A stretch of DNA of 37,237 nucleotides, taken from NCBI GenBank assembly GCA_050287105.1, contig JBNKBG010000018.1:1-37237 (forward strand). Reading direction: 5' to 3'. Below, one piece after another: positions 25,255 through 33,425 of the stretch; position 1 is the first letter of the stretch, and each line of letters opens with the position of its first letter. Under the pieces are notes generated by a model. That model had not been told where the DNA came from. It saw nothing but the letters and a program-made list of their open reading frames with translations, and made no database searches. The DNA is from JAPHTQ01 sp050287105 (lineage in GTDB: Bacteria; Pseudomonadota; Gammaproteobacteria; Thiohalomonadales; Thiohalomonadaceae). Both the position numbers and the translations under genes were made by a program.

Positions 25255-26706
25255 TTATGGTGCCTGCATGAAGCCAAGGTCAGCCTGGAGTGCCCCAAGA
25301 TTCGGGAACGTGGCTGTTATGTCACCATCCGCCGCAACCAGTCCAAACCATGTGGCCAGGGTTGCAGCATACTGGTCGACTGAGATAGTGGGAATGATTC
25401 TGCCGGAGCCAATATCGAGCGGGTTGCTTGCACCGACACTGGTGGGAGGGAAGGTACCGTAGATATCGCCGCCGTTTACCGCACCGCCCGTGACAAGATG
25501 GTGGCCACCCCAGCCATGGTCGGTACCGCTGCCGTTGCTTGCAAGCGTGCGGCCGAAATCCGAGGCGGTAAACAGGGTGACGTTGTTGCGCACATCACCC
25601 ACACTGTTTGGCAGGGTTGCCAGCGCATTATCGAAGTACTCCATCGCATGGGCAAGTTGCGCCATCAGATTGCCATGACTGGGTAGCTGCCCGTTGTGTG
25701 TATCGAAACCACCAATATTGACGTAGAAAATTTGTCGTCTTACACCCAGTGCATTCTGGCAGGCGATGATGCGTGCTACTGTTTGTAATTGTGTAACAAG
25801 AGGATTATTGGCCAGATCACCGTAGTATGTTGTGTATTGCGTGGGGGCGAGCAGGGTTGATGCAGGTGTCGCCGCCAGCGCATCGTTAAGGGTGGCCTGC
25901 GCGTCTATCGCCCGTTGCACTACCGCAGCGTGTTCCAGCTCAAACACGTTGCTGGCACCTGTGTTGGTAATAATATCCTGCAGCGGGTTATAGCTGGCGC
26001 CGAACATATCCGATAATCCACGGATCGTTACCGCGCTGCCACTCGAATTAACCTGATATTGGTGGATGGTGTCGCCTGCCAGAAAGATGCAATTTCCTGA
26101 CAACGAGATATTGCTGAAGTTTGTCTGGATGTTACTCGTACTCAGTATGTCACTCATCCGTCCACCCCAACCGGATAGGGGGTTGGCTGGATTGGCAGAG
26201 TGCCACTGTTCCGTCTGATCACTATGTGAAAACAGGTTTTTCGGCTTTATCGTCGTACTTAGCTGGTACTCGGTTTTATCTGCGATGGGGTCAATGAGTG
26301 TGCCGACATTCGCCACGATAGCCGCACGACCGCTGTTAAACATGGTTTGCAGTGGCCCCATGCCAGGATGCAGGGCAAATGAACGTGTACCTACGGCATC
26401 CACTTTGGTAGTGGCCGGTGTAATAGGTAATAGAGCAGCCTGGGGAAGAGCAATTGCGCCACCACGGGCAGCCTGATAACCGGCCCATGAAGGTGTATCG
26501 GTCGCCAGTACCATATTGGCACTATCGTTACCGCCCGCCAGGTAGAGACAGACCAGTGCCTTGTAGTTTGTATAAACAGGAGCAGCGATTACCCGGTTTA
26601 TGCCCAGCAGGTTTAATGCAAGTGATCCGCCAAACGAACTGGCTGCCGATAGAAGGGTGGCTTTTCGCAGAAATTCCCGGCGGGATTTGTCGATGGATTT
26701 GCTCAT
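25255..26706 (-). CDS. DUF1501 family Tat-exported protein
   Basis: 483 residues from the ATG at 26706, 13 nt after the DUF1800 stop. A longer in-frame extension would overlap that gene and is rejected. A Tat signal is visible: SRREFLRKATLL followed by a hydrophobic stretch. Family motifs are LYLAGGNDSANM, GGFDTHNGQ and DHGWGGHHLVTGGAVNGGDIYG. DUF1501 belongs to the alkaline phosphatase/sulfatase superfamily by fold, but its reaction is unknown. It is nearly always paired with DUF1800 (established co-occurrence), as here. Tat export implies it folds with cofactor or metal in the cytosol before reaching the periplasm. It is the last gene of the four-gene set; no terminator is evident after it. 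Confidence 0.92.
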   Translation of the reverse strand: MSKSIDKSRREFLRKATLLSAASSFGGSLALNLLGINRVIAAPVYTNYKALVCLYLAGGNDSANMVLATDTPSWAGYQAARGGAIALPQAALLPITPATTKVDAVGTRSFALHPGMGPLQTMFNSGRAAIVANVGTLIDPIADKTEYQLSTTIKPKNLFSHSDQTEQWHSANPANPLSGWGGRMSDILSTSNIQTNFSNISLSGNCIFLAGDTIHQYQVNSSGSAVTIRGLSDMFGASYNPLQDIITNTGASNVFELEHAAVVQRAIDAQATLNDALAATPASTLLAPTQYTTYYGDLANNPLVTQLQTVARIIACQNALGVRRQIFYVNIGGFDTHNGQLPSHGNLMAQLAHAMEYFDNALATLPNSVGDVRNNVTLFTASDFGRTLASNGSGTDHGWGGHHLVTGGAVNGGDIYGTFPPTSVGASNPLDIGSGRIIPTISVDQYAATLATWFGLVAADGDITATFPNLGALQADLGFMQAP

Positions 26707-26719
26707 GTTATGCCTCGGA

Positions 26720-28366
26720 CTATTTCTGCACGATATATTCTGGTGATGCCATGGCCAGAAAGATCGCGATATGAACACGGTTGGCATTGGAATTGGTCGG
26801 ATTCGAGTTGATCGCTGTAAGTATCTGGGTGCGCAATGTGGACGACATCTGATTCTGCAGGAGCAGCAGATCGATGTAATCGACTAGCTGATCAGGCCTA
26901 TTCGCTAGCGATAATTCGTACGCGTAATCAGCTGTAATGTCGTCTGACCTGCCGGTGCCGTATGCGATGGCATCACGGATGAAATTCAGGTAGCCGGTCA
27001 CCGAGGTTTCGTCTGTGATCTGCATTTCAGGTGCAACCAGACCTGCCGTAGCGATGCCACTGTTAGGCGGCACATATTCCGGACGGAAAAAATTAAATAC
27101 GGAGGGTGAACGCATAGGTGTCTGAGCCAGCCCCCAGAGAGGATCATCCATGCTGCCCATCTGGAATTTTCCTGAACTTGAAGTGGCGTGAAAAGCACGC
27201 ATCCAGTTGGCAAGGCGGACAACCGGTTCACGCAATTTTCCGGCATTGGCTGATGTCGGTACCGTTCTCGCATCATCATCCACCAATATGGCGATGATCA
27301 CGGCCTTCATATCGCCGCGCACGCCATGACCGTTATCGTTGAATGCCGCTGCGACACGACCGATATAGGCATTGCTTGGATTACTGGTTACCAGACGTTG
27401 AATCAGCTCACGGGCGATGAATGGCCCCACGTTAGGGTGGTTGAACAATGTATCTAGCGCGATCCGAAGACTCTCCTCACCGGAGGTGTAGGCAGGAATG
27501 GTAACACCAAGAAAGGTCTTTTCCAGCGTTTCATGGAATTGCGGGTAGTTCTGCATCGGCAGCCAATCACGATTTGGATCCTGAGCTTGCCAACCATGGA
27601 AGCGCCCATCACTTTTATCCGGCCCCGCCCAGCTCCATCCGGTAAATACCTTGGCCAACCCTTTGATGTCATCAATGGTATAAGTCGCAGTAGCAGGAAT
27701 GACATCCGAGCCATCCTGGTTAAGTTCTCTGAGACCGATGGTGAACAGTTGCATGATCTCACGCGCATAGTTCTCGTTCGGAACTATAGCCCCATCGGTT
27801 TTTTGATTGCCCAGTGCGTTAAGGTAAAGCCCCATCATAGGGTGCAGCGTGACCGCCTCTAGCAGATCACGGAAGTTGCCGAAGGCATACGCACCAAGTA
27901 CATCGTAATAGTGGGCAACGCCACGGGAGTTATACTCAAGCGTGCTATTCTGATAAGAGATAACAAATATTTGCGACAGGGCAAAGGCAACCCTTTGGCG
28001 CAACTGATCATCGCCATTTACCACCTGTCGCCAGAACGACTCAAAGAATTGATCCTGGCGCAGACGCTCATCGACAGGCAGGCTACGTTGCGCCTCATTC
28101 ATGTAATACACATGCAAGTTCTGTGGTTTGGCAAACTGTTCGTTAAACCATGCACCAACACCGATATCGATTACATGGCTAATATCCTCTCTGCTCGCCC
28201 CGAACGTCGCCTGTGATAGCAGACGCGATGCCTCGGCCGCGGAGGGATGCACGACATCGGAGGTAGTTGTTGTTGTGGTTTCATTTAGATCGCACGCAGC
28301 AAGCAAAGCGCTAACAAATACGGCTATTCCGGTGAGTAGTACTGATCGATTATTCAGTGTGCGCAT
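26720..28366 (-). CDS. DUF1800 family lipoprotein
   Basis: 548 residues. A lipoprotein signal with lipobox LLAAC puts the lipidated cysteine at residue 25, followed by a Thr-rich linker. The DUF1800 pattern is clear: EASRLLSQATFGASREDI, PNENYAREIMQLFTIGL, YTIDDIKGLAKVFTGW, PFIARELIQRLV, KLREPVVRLANWMRAF and MRSPSVFNFFRPEYVPP. The biochemical function is unknown. Asp at +2 (CDL) in the lipobox context would favour inner-membrane retention by the E. coli Lol rule. Pairing with DUF1501 directly downstream and with two barrel proteins upstream suggests an envelope complex (inference). Confidence 0.92.
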   Translation of the reverse strand: MRTLNNRSVLLTGIAVFVSALLAACDLNETTTTTTSDVVHPSAAEASRLLSQATFGASREDISHVIDIGVGAWFNEQFAKPQNLHVYYMNEAQRSLPVDERLRQDQFFESFWRQVVNGDDQLRQRVAFALSQIFVISYQNSTLEYNSRGVAHYYDVLGAYAFGNFRDLLEAVTLHPMMGLYLNALGNQKTDGAIVPNENYAREIMQLFTIGLRELNQDGSDVIPATATYTIDDIKGLAKVFTGWSWAGPDKSDGRFHGWQAQDPNRDWLPMQNYPQFHETLEKTFLGVTIPAYTSGEESLRIALDTLFNHPNVGPFIARELIQRLVTSNPSNAYIGRVAAAFNDNGHGVRGDMKAVIIAILVDDDARTVPTSANAGKLREPVVRLANWMRAFHATSSSGKFQMGSMDDPLWGLAQTPMRSPSVFNFFRPEYVPPNSGIATAGLVAPEMQITDETSVTGYLNFIRDAIAYGTGRSDDITADYAYELSLANRPDQLVDYIDLLLLQNQMSSTLRTQILTAINSNPTNSNANRVHIAIFLAMASPEYIVQK

Positions 28367-28395
28367 GATGACTTACTCCACCCAATCAGGCTCGA

Positions 28396-28923
28396 TCAAA
28401 ATTTATAGATCGCCGTGATAAAAGCCGTATGGTCACTACCTACGGCGTTCATACCAACACGACCGCTGAAGTCCTGACTGAAGTCAAATTGTGCACCAGC
28501 ACCCACTACCACACGTTTTTCCTCTGTAGTGGTGACAACAGTTGATGGGGGAAAAGGAGGTAGACCAGGGTCATGAGTGGTCGTTTCGGTTGTGGTCTGT
28601 TCGTAACCTGCCTTCATGAATAGATAAAACGGTGCCATCTTCCCGAATTTGACCGGATACATACCTATCCCCGTCAATCCGATACAGTACGCATCGGTGG
28701 TCGTATTGGGCTGGTTTTCGGTATCGATATAATCGTAGCGAGCCTCCAAAGAGAACGAGCTATTGATTTGTATACCCAATATTCCCCCTGCCGCAGAATC
28801 GCCCAATTGCGCACCAACATAGAATCTGGTTGCGTTAGAAGGGGATGCGGCAGCAGCCTGCACAGGTAACGCCGCTGCGACAACAGCCGACATCAACACG
28901 ATATAACCACAAATTCGTTTCAT
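28396..28923 (-). CDS. Small outer-membrane beta-barrel protein, paralogue 1
   Basis: 175 residues from the ATG at 28923 (MKRICGYIVLMSAVVAAALPVQA signal region, AAGGA upstream). An in-frame start 14 codons earlier lacks signal character. The mature part is rich in alternating polar/hydrophobic strands (FYVGAQLGDSA, SFSLEARYDYID, PFYLFMKAGYEQT, RVVVGAGAQFDFS) and ends in a C-terminal phenylalanine (ITAIYKF), the signature of BamA-dependent barrels. The length suggests eight strands, OmpA/OmpX-like. It is homologous to the gene just upstream (shared GxQ-DxAxGILxGxQI, VKxGYE and GRxGxxxxxxD blocks). Its role and any cargo are unknown. Confidence 0.82.
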   Translation of the reverse strand: MKRICGYIVLMSAVVAAALPVQAAAASPSNATRFYVGAQLGDSAAGGILGIQINSSFSLEARYDYIDTENQPNTTTDAYCIGLTGIGMYPVKFGKMAPFYLFMKAGYEQTTTETTTHDPGLPPFPPSTVVTTTEEKRVVVGAGAQFDFSQDFSGRVGMNAVGSDHTAFITAIYKF

Positions 28924-28968
28924 GTTATTCCTTACCAGCCACAAATTATTACGTAGTCGAGACATGCC

Positions 28969-29475
28969 TTAAAACCTGTACATCACTGCCATATTAAAGG
29001 ACCGGTCTGTATCGTTAAGCTCCAGTCCAGCACGTCCTGCAACGCTTTTGTTAAAACTATACTCCACGCCGCCACCGAGAATGAGCTGGTTCTTATTGCT
29101 GGTTTGAGTATCATTGTAAGGTGTCGTCGAAGTAACCGAAGTCGGAATCGAATAATCATCTGTAATATCAACATGCTCATAGCCGACCTTAACAAACAGG
29201 GCGTACGGTAGAACATCGCGTAGCTTCATATGAAACCGAGCAACACCGGCAATGCCTGTACTGACCGATTTCGTATCCACGGTTATGCCTGCATGGGTGA
29301 TGTTGGAATACGCTTCTGCATAGTGGAGTTCAACCGAATAGGTTTTATCGATCTGGTAGCCAAACAATATTCCAGTCGCGGCGTCATCGACCTGGATGCC
29401 TGTGTAAATTGGTGCTGCGTGAACCGTATTAAGCGCAGTACCGCACAAAATCACAACGGCAAGAAGTCGCTTCAT
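28969..29475 (-). CDS. Small outer-membrane beta-barrel protein, paralogue 2
   Basis: 168 residues from the ATG at 29475. An upstream in-frame ATG would add a non-signal peptide. A signal peptide (LLAVVILCGTALNTVHA) leads into a barrel-like mature region: IYTGIQVDDAATGILFGYQI, YSVELHYAEAYS, PYALFVKVGYEHV, LILGGGVEYSFN. It ends MAVMYRF with terminal Phe. It is a tandem paralogue of the next gene and is first in the four-gene minus-strand set leading to DUF1800/DUF1501. Its Shine-Dalgarno sequence is poor (AGAAAAACA). A large palindrome lies about 230 nt upstream. Confidence 0.82.
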   Translation of the reverse strand: MKRLLAVVILCGTALNTVHAAPIYTGIQVDDAATGILFGYQIDKTYSVELHYAEAYSNITHAGITVDTKSVSTGIAGVARFHMKLRDVLPYALFVKVGYEHVDITDDYSIPTSVTSTTPYNDTQTSNKNQLILGGGVEYSFNKSVAGRAGLELNDTDRSFNMAVMYRF

Positions 29476-29523
29476 TGTTTTTCTGGATAATTGTTCAGGA
29501 CAGATTGTGAGCGTTTTATACAT

Positions 29524-29928
29524 TTCAGCCTTCAGCCCCTTGTTTTTCCTATCTGGATATTGAAACTGGGATGCGGATATAAGCTGCTAGCTCAGGGTGG
29601 GTGTCACCTGATCGTGACCTCGATCAATGGACATGCCATGCTCAATAGTGGGAATCAGGAGTCTGCTTTCAGCAAGCACTGAAGTTATCCAAAGAACCCA
29701 TTTTGAGAACGCCGATTGTCAATAATGCTGGCTACTCTCGTTATTGACAATTCTCAACTTCCGCAATCTACAGCCCGTCATGCAGGGAAGTGAAACTACG
29801 GTAATTACAGAGGAAAGGGATAGACTTGGTTCACACTATTGGTGCGAATTAATGGGGAGTGGGCATTTGCATCACGCAAATTAGACCGGCTTTGCAGAAA
29901 TGAAGGGGCACTTCCTGTGCACGGACGT
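29524..29928. other. 405-nt gene-poor stretch between ribE and the barrel genes
   Basis: No reading frame here has recognisable protein character or a good ribosome site. The stretch holds one strong interrupted palindrome (separate entry) and a short TTTGC/GCAAA stem near 29867. It must contain the promoter for the barrel/DUF1800/DUF1501 set and the end of the gcv-ribE transcript, but I could not assign convincing hexamers or a T-tailed terminator. Confidence 0.6.
29703..29757. promoter_or_regulatory. Long interrupted palindrome upstream of the barrel/DUF1800 operon
   Basis: Two nested perfect arm pairs are visible: TTGAGA (29703-29708) with TCTCAA (29752-29757), and ATTGTCAATAA (29715-29725) with its complement TTATTGACAAT (29741-29751), with a 15-nt loop and a 6-nt one-sided bulge. 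It has no T-run. It could be an operator for a dimeric regulator or a leader RNA hairpin. It includes TTGACA in both directions, so overlapping divergent -35 elements are also possible. Confidence 0.5.
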
Positions 29929-30543
29929 TCAGCCCATCCCTTTTTCCGCCATCACCCGTTCGACGGTGTCGACAATGGCCTGGGTCTGCGGGTCAATTTC
30001 GATGTTAATACGATCGCCGATCTGGCGCGTACCGATATTGGTACGTTGCAGGGTTTCGGGAATGAGGTTGACGTTGAATTCGTCGCCTTTAACATCGCCG
30101 ATGGTGAGGCTGATACCGTCGATGCCGATATAGCCCTTGGTGAAGATGTAACGCATCCACGCCTGCGGCACACGGAACCAGACCTGGTGATTGTTTTCCG
30201 AAGGGAGTACCCGGCTGACGGTGGCGGTACCGAGGATGTGACCGGACATGGCGTGGCCGCCGATCTCATCACCGAAACGGGCAGCACGCTCGACGTTCAC
30301 TTTACCACCAAGCGTAAGCTCACCGAGGTTGGTGACCTTGAGGGTTTCCTGCATCAGATCGAAGGAGACTTTGTCGCCATCGATAGCCGTGACGGTCAAA
30401 CAGCAGCCGTTGTGTGCCACCGAAGCACCCGGTTCGAGGCCGGGCAGCAGTGCTTCAGGCAGACGCAGTACGTGGGTACGGAAATTGGTTTTCTCGGTGA
30501 TGGCAACGACTTCCGCGGTGCCCTGTACGATTCCGGTAAACAT
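29929..30543 (-). CDS. ribE: Riboflavin synthase, alpha subunit
   Basis: 204 residues starting MFTGIVQGTAEVVAITEKTN. A longer in-frame extension overlaps the kinase gene and is rejected. The two lumazine-binding repeats are clear: GASVAHNGCCLTVTAIDGDKVSFDL with TLKVTNLGEL and DEIGGHAMSGHI, then KGYIGIDGISLTIGDV with NLIPETLQRTNIG. The enzyme converts two 6,7-dimethyl-8-ribityllumazine molecules to riboflavin plus a pyrimidine. It is slightly shorter than the E. coli protein (213). It stands outside a rib operon, at the end of the gcv-dgkA-kinase string, and I see no FMN riboswitch. Its start lies 17 nt after the kinase stop. Confidence 0.95.
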   Translation of the reverse strand: MFTGIVQGTAEVVAITEKTNFRTHVLRLPEALLPGLEPGASVAHNGCCLTVTAIDGDKVSFDLMQETLKVTNLGELTLGGKVNVERAARFGDEIGGHAMSGHILGTATVSRVLPSENNHQVWFRVPQAWMRYIFTKGYIGIDGISLTIGDVKGDEFNVNLIPETLQRTNIGTRQIGDRINIEIDPQTQAIVDTVERVMAEKGMG

Positions 30544-30560
30544 CTCCGCCCCCTTTAAGC

Positions 30561-31493
30561 TCAGAACTCTGAACCAAACTCCTGTTGATACTTCGCCTTG
30601 AACTCGTCGATGGTAAAGCTGTGGTTCTGGGTCCCGGCGTGGGCGATCTTGATCGCACCCAGCAATGAAGCGATACGTCCGGTGGTTTCCCAATCCAGCT
30701 TGTTCATCAAACCGTAGAGCAAACCGGCACGATAGGCATCACCGCAACCGGTCGGGTCGAGTACTTTTTCGGCCTTGGCAGATGGAATGTCGAGTTGCTT
30801 GCCGTCGGTGTAGATGGTGGAGCCTTTGCCTCCACGGGTGACGATCAGCGCTTCGACCATTGCCGCGATCTCCTCTACCGATTTACCGGTACGCTGAGAC
30901 AACATCTCCGATTCATAATCGTTTACCGCAACCCATGTGGCCTGTTCGATGAAATGCAGCAGATCGTTGCCGTCAAACATCGGCAGCCCCTGACCCGGAT
31001 CGAAAATAAAGGGGATGCCCGCTGCGACAAATTGCTCGGCGTGTTCGATCATGCCGTCACGTCCGTCTGGTGCCACGATGCCGATAGTGACACCTTTGGC
31101 ATCGCTGATTTTGTTTTCGTGGGCCAGACTCATCGCGCCAGGATGGAAGGCGGTGATCTGATTGTCGTCCTGATCGGTGGTGATGAATGCCTGCGCGGTG
31201 TAGGTGTCGTCGATCACGCGAATATGCTGCATGTCGATATCGCACTTTTTCAACCAGTCGGCATAGGGGGCAAAATCCTGACCCACCGTGGCCATGATCT
31301 TTGGCGTACCGCCGAGCAGCTTCAGGTTGTAACCGATGTTACCCGCGCAACCACCGGTCTCACGGCGCATCTCCGGCACCAGGAAAGAGACATTCAGCAT
31401 GTGCACCTTGTCGGGCAGGATGTGGTTTTTGAAGTGGTCGTTGAACACCATAATGGTGTCGTAGGCGATGGAGCCGCAAATTAGTGCACTCAA
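30561..31493 (-). CDS. PfkB-family carbohydrate/adenosine kinase
   Basis: 310 residues. PfkB signatures: an N-terminal GSIAYDTI strand, ETGGCAGNIGYNLKLLGG (residues 45-62, substrate lid) and DPTGCGDAYRAGLLYGL with catalytic Asp252 and the anion hole. The sequence pattern is closest, by recall, to ribokinase/adenosine-kinase-like proteins of gammaproteobacteria; the exact substrate cannot be set from sequence. It phosphorylates a nucleoside or sugar with ATP in the cytosol. It lies between dgkA and ribE, all same strand with short gaps (19 and 17 nt), so it is probably part of the same transcript. A role in salvage of adenosine from S-adenosylhomocysteine cycling beside glycine/C1 metabolism is a speculative link. 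Confidence 0.9.
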   Translation of the reverse strand: MSALICGSIAYDTIMVFNDHFKNHILPDKVHMLNVSFLVPEMRRETGGCAGNIGYNLKLLGGTPKIMATVGQDFAPYADWLKKCDIDMQHIRVIDDTYTAQAFITTDQDDNQITAFHPGAMSLAHENKISDAKGVTIGIVAPDGRDGMIEHAEQFVAAGIPFIFDPGQGLPMFDGNDLLHFIEQATWVAVNDYESEMLSQRTGKSVEEIAAMVEALIVTRGGKGSTIYTDGKQLDIPSAKAEKVLDPTGCGDAYRAGLLYGLMNKLDWETTGRIASLLGAIKIAHAGTQNHSFTIDEFKAKYQQEFGSEF

Positions 31494-31512
31494 TGTTCTC
31501 TCCCGATTTTTA

Positions 31513-31899
31513 TTATCCGCAGAAGCGGTCGTACAGAATAAATCCCCACACCGCTGTCACGTTGAACAGGGTCAGCATCACCGCCGCTGAACCAATGTCC
31601 TTGGCACGGCCTGACAATTCGTGGTGTTCGACACTGACACGATCAACAACCGCCTCAATGGCTGAGTTGATCAGTTCGACGATCAGCACCAGCAGCAGAC
31701 TACCGACCAGCAGTGCATACTCCACCGCACTACTGCCAAGCCAGAAGGCCAGTGGCAACATGATCACCACCGCCATCAGTTCAAGACGAAATGCCTCTTC
31801 GTGGGTGACGGCAGCCCTGAGACCTTTCAGTGAATAACCGAAGGCATCAAAGATGTGCTTGATACCGCGAGTTGCGGGTTTGTTGATCTCTGCGCTCAT
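31513..31899 (-). CDS. dgkA: Diacylglycerol kinase, small membrane form
   Basis: 128 residues with three membrane helices and an N-terminal amphipathic segment (TRGIKHIFDAFGYSLKGL). The active-site helix VELINSAIEAVVDRVS carries Glu75 and Glu82, matching the metal/ATP site of the E. coli enzyme, and DIGSAAVML completes the signature. It rephosphorylates diacylglycerol to phosphatidic acid in the inner membrane. Its ATG overlaps the gcvPB stop by 4 nt. This physical coupling to glycine cleavage genes has no obvious metabolic logic and may only reflect shared transcription. Confidence 0.95.
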   Translation of the reverse strand: MSAEINKPATRGIKHIFDAFGYSLKGLRAAVTHEEAFRLELMAVVIMLPLAFWLGSSAVEYALLVGSLLLVLIVELINSAIEAVVDRVSVEHHELSGRAKDIGSAAVMLTLFNVTAVWGFILYDRFCG

Positions 31900-33353
31900 T
31901 GTTCCGTTTCTTTTTTCCAGATCAGATCGAGTTCACGCGCCGCCTTTACGTCATCGAGACGTTTCACCGGCATGGTGTGCGGCGCACCCTTGACCACCTC
32001 GGAACTCTGCTCCGCCTCCTGGCGAATAGAGACCATTGCGGTAACGAACTGGTCCAGTGTATCGCGATCTTCGGTCTCTGTCGGCTCAATGAGAAAACAC
32101 TCCGGCACCAGTAAAGGGAAATAGGTGGTCGGTGCGTGCATACCATAATCGAGCAGGCGCTTGGCGAAGTCCATGGCGTTGGTGCCGTAGGCCTTGGCCT
32201 CCTTGCGCAGGGTAAGGATGAATTCGTGGGTGGCACGACGCTCGGGGAAGGCTACTTCGAAGCCCGCTTTTTTCAACTCCGCCAGCATATAGTTGGCATT
32301 CAGCGTGGCAAAGTCCGCCACCCGCTCCATTCCTTCTGCACCAAGCATGCGTGCATAGATGTAGGCGCGCAGCAGGATACCGGCGTTCCCCATATGCGCC
32401 GAGAGGCGTCCGATGGATTGCGGCAAATCGGCCTCATCCAGCCAACGATATGTATTGTTCTCTTTACCGACCACGGGGATAGGCAGGAAGGGCAGCAAAC
32501 GCTCACCCACCACCACCGGACCGGCACCGGGACCGCCGCCGCCGTGCGGGGTAGAGAAGGTTTTGTGCAGGTTGAGGTGTACCACATCAAAACCCATGTC
32601 GCCCGGCTTGACCTTGCCGAGGATCGCGTTGAGGTTGGCGCCGTCGTAGTAGAGCAGACCACCCGCCTGATGCACGATGCCGGCGATCTCCTTGATGCGC
32701 CGCTCGAACACACCGAGGGTGGAGGGGTTGGTAAGCATGATGCCAGCGGTCTGCGGACCGACTGCTGTTTCCAGTTGTTCCAGATCCACATCACCGTTGT
32801 CGTCGGTGGGGATCTCTTTCACCTTGTAACCGCACATCACCGCCGTGGCCGGGTTGGTGCCGTGCGCTGCATCGGGTACCAGGATTTCAGTCCGTGCCGT
32901 GTCGTTACGCGCATCGTGATAGGCGCGAATCATCGCCACACCGGCGAACTCGCCCTGCGCCCCCGCCATCGGAGTCAACGAACAACCTTTCATCCCGGTA
33001 ACGTCTTTAAGGATCTCCTGCAGATCATAGAGACAGGCCAACATCCCCTGACCGTGCGTCGCGGTGGGTGCCTTGGGGTGACGACCGAGAAAACCGGGCA
33101 ACATCGCCAGAGCATTCGAACCGCGCGGGTTGTACTTCATGGTGCAGGAACCGAGCGGATAGAAGTGGGTGTCGATGGAGAAGTTCTTCTGCGACAGGCG
33201 GGTGTAGTGGCGCACCACCTGCATCTCCGATACCTCGGGCAGACCGGTTGACGATTTACGACGGAACTGCGTCGGAATATCGAAAACATCCGCTGCAGCG
33301 GGAGACTGAGCCTTGTTGAGACGGCCGGGTTTGGATTGTTCGAAGATCAACAT
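31896..33353 (-). CDS. gcvPB: Glycine dehydrogenase (decarboxylating) subunit 2
   Basis: 485 residues, the C-terminal half of the split P-protein. The PLP lysine is Lys264 in LNLHKTFSTPHGGGGPG. Other family blocks are FYPLGSCTMKYNPR, PDAAHGTNPATA and YYDGANLNAI. With GcvPA it decarboxylates glycine and transfers the aminomethyl group to the lipoyl arm of GcvH. In most operons with split subunits gcvPA is directly followed by gcvPB, but here a metallo-hydrolase gene and a palindrome come between them. The stop overlaps dgkA. Confidence 0.97.
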   Translation of the reverse strand: MLIFEQSKPGRLNKAQSPAAADVFDIPTQFRRKSSTGLPEVSEMQVVRHYTRLSQKNFSIDTHFYPLGSCTMKYNPRGSNALAMLPGFLGRHPKAPTATHGQGMLACLYDLQEILKDVTGMKGCSLTPMAGAQGEFAGVAMIRAYHDARNDTARTEILVPDAAHGTNPATAVMCGYKVKEIPTDDNGDVDLEQLETAVGPQTAGIMLTNPSTLGVFERRIKEIAGIVHQAGGLLYYDGANLNAILGKVKPGDMGFDVVHLNLHKTFSTPHGGGGPGAGPVVVGERLLPFLPIPVVGKENNTYRWLDEADLPQSIGRLSAHMGNAGILLRAYIYARMLGAEGMERVADFATLNANYMLAELKKAGFEVAFPERRATHEFILTLRKEAKAYGTNAMDFAKRLLDYGMHAPTTYFPLLVPECFLIEPTETEDRDTLDQFVTAMVSIRQEAEQSSEVVKGAPHTMPVKRLDDVKAARELDLIWKKETEQ

Positions 33354-33384
33354 CTATGGCGATCCTTAGGTCAGGTTACTTTTT

Positions 33385-33410
33385 GTCGGATTCCGTTACG
33401 CGAATCCGAC
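33385..33410. repeat. REP-like palindrome between MBL hydrolase and gcvPB
   Basis: A perfect 9-bp stem, GTCGGATTC / GAATCCGAC, with an 8-nt loop lies in a 72-nt intergenic gap. The GTCGGATT...AATCCGAC core resembles REP-type palindromes dispersed in gammaproteobacterial genomes (recalled). As RNA it could stabilise the upstream gcvH-gcvPA-MBL message or dampen gcvPB. No T-run follows in the direction of transcription; five T's stand on the opposite side. Confidence 0.65.
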
Positions 33411-33425
33411 CTGTAAATTATTCAT

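Noticed and set aside
29491..29682. A 63-codon plus-strand frame in the spacer before the barrel genes
   Set aside because: No ribosome site, partly antisense to the leader, and no hydrophobic or domain pattern that would support a gene.
30544..30560. Possible FMN riboswitch before ribE
   Set aside because: Only 17 nt separate ribE from the kinase gene, and no RFN-like conserved blocks are visible there or upstream of the kinase.
29929..30693. Longer ribE reading frame starting inside the kinase gene
   Set aside because: The extra 50 residues are a shadow of the kinase 3' end; MFTGIVQG is the universal riboflavin synthase start.
32136..33251. A 371-codon open frame antisense to gcvPB
   Set aside because: Shadow frame created by the high-GC codon pattern of gcvPB; no ribosome site or recognisable motifs.
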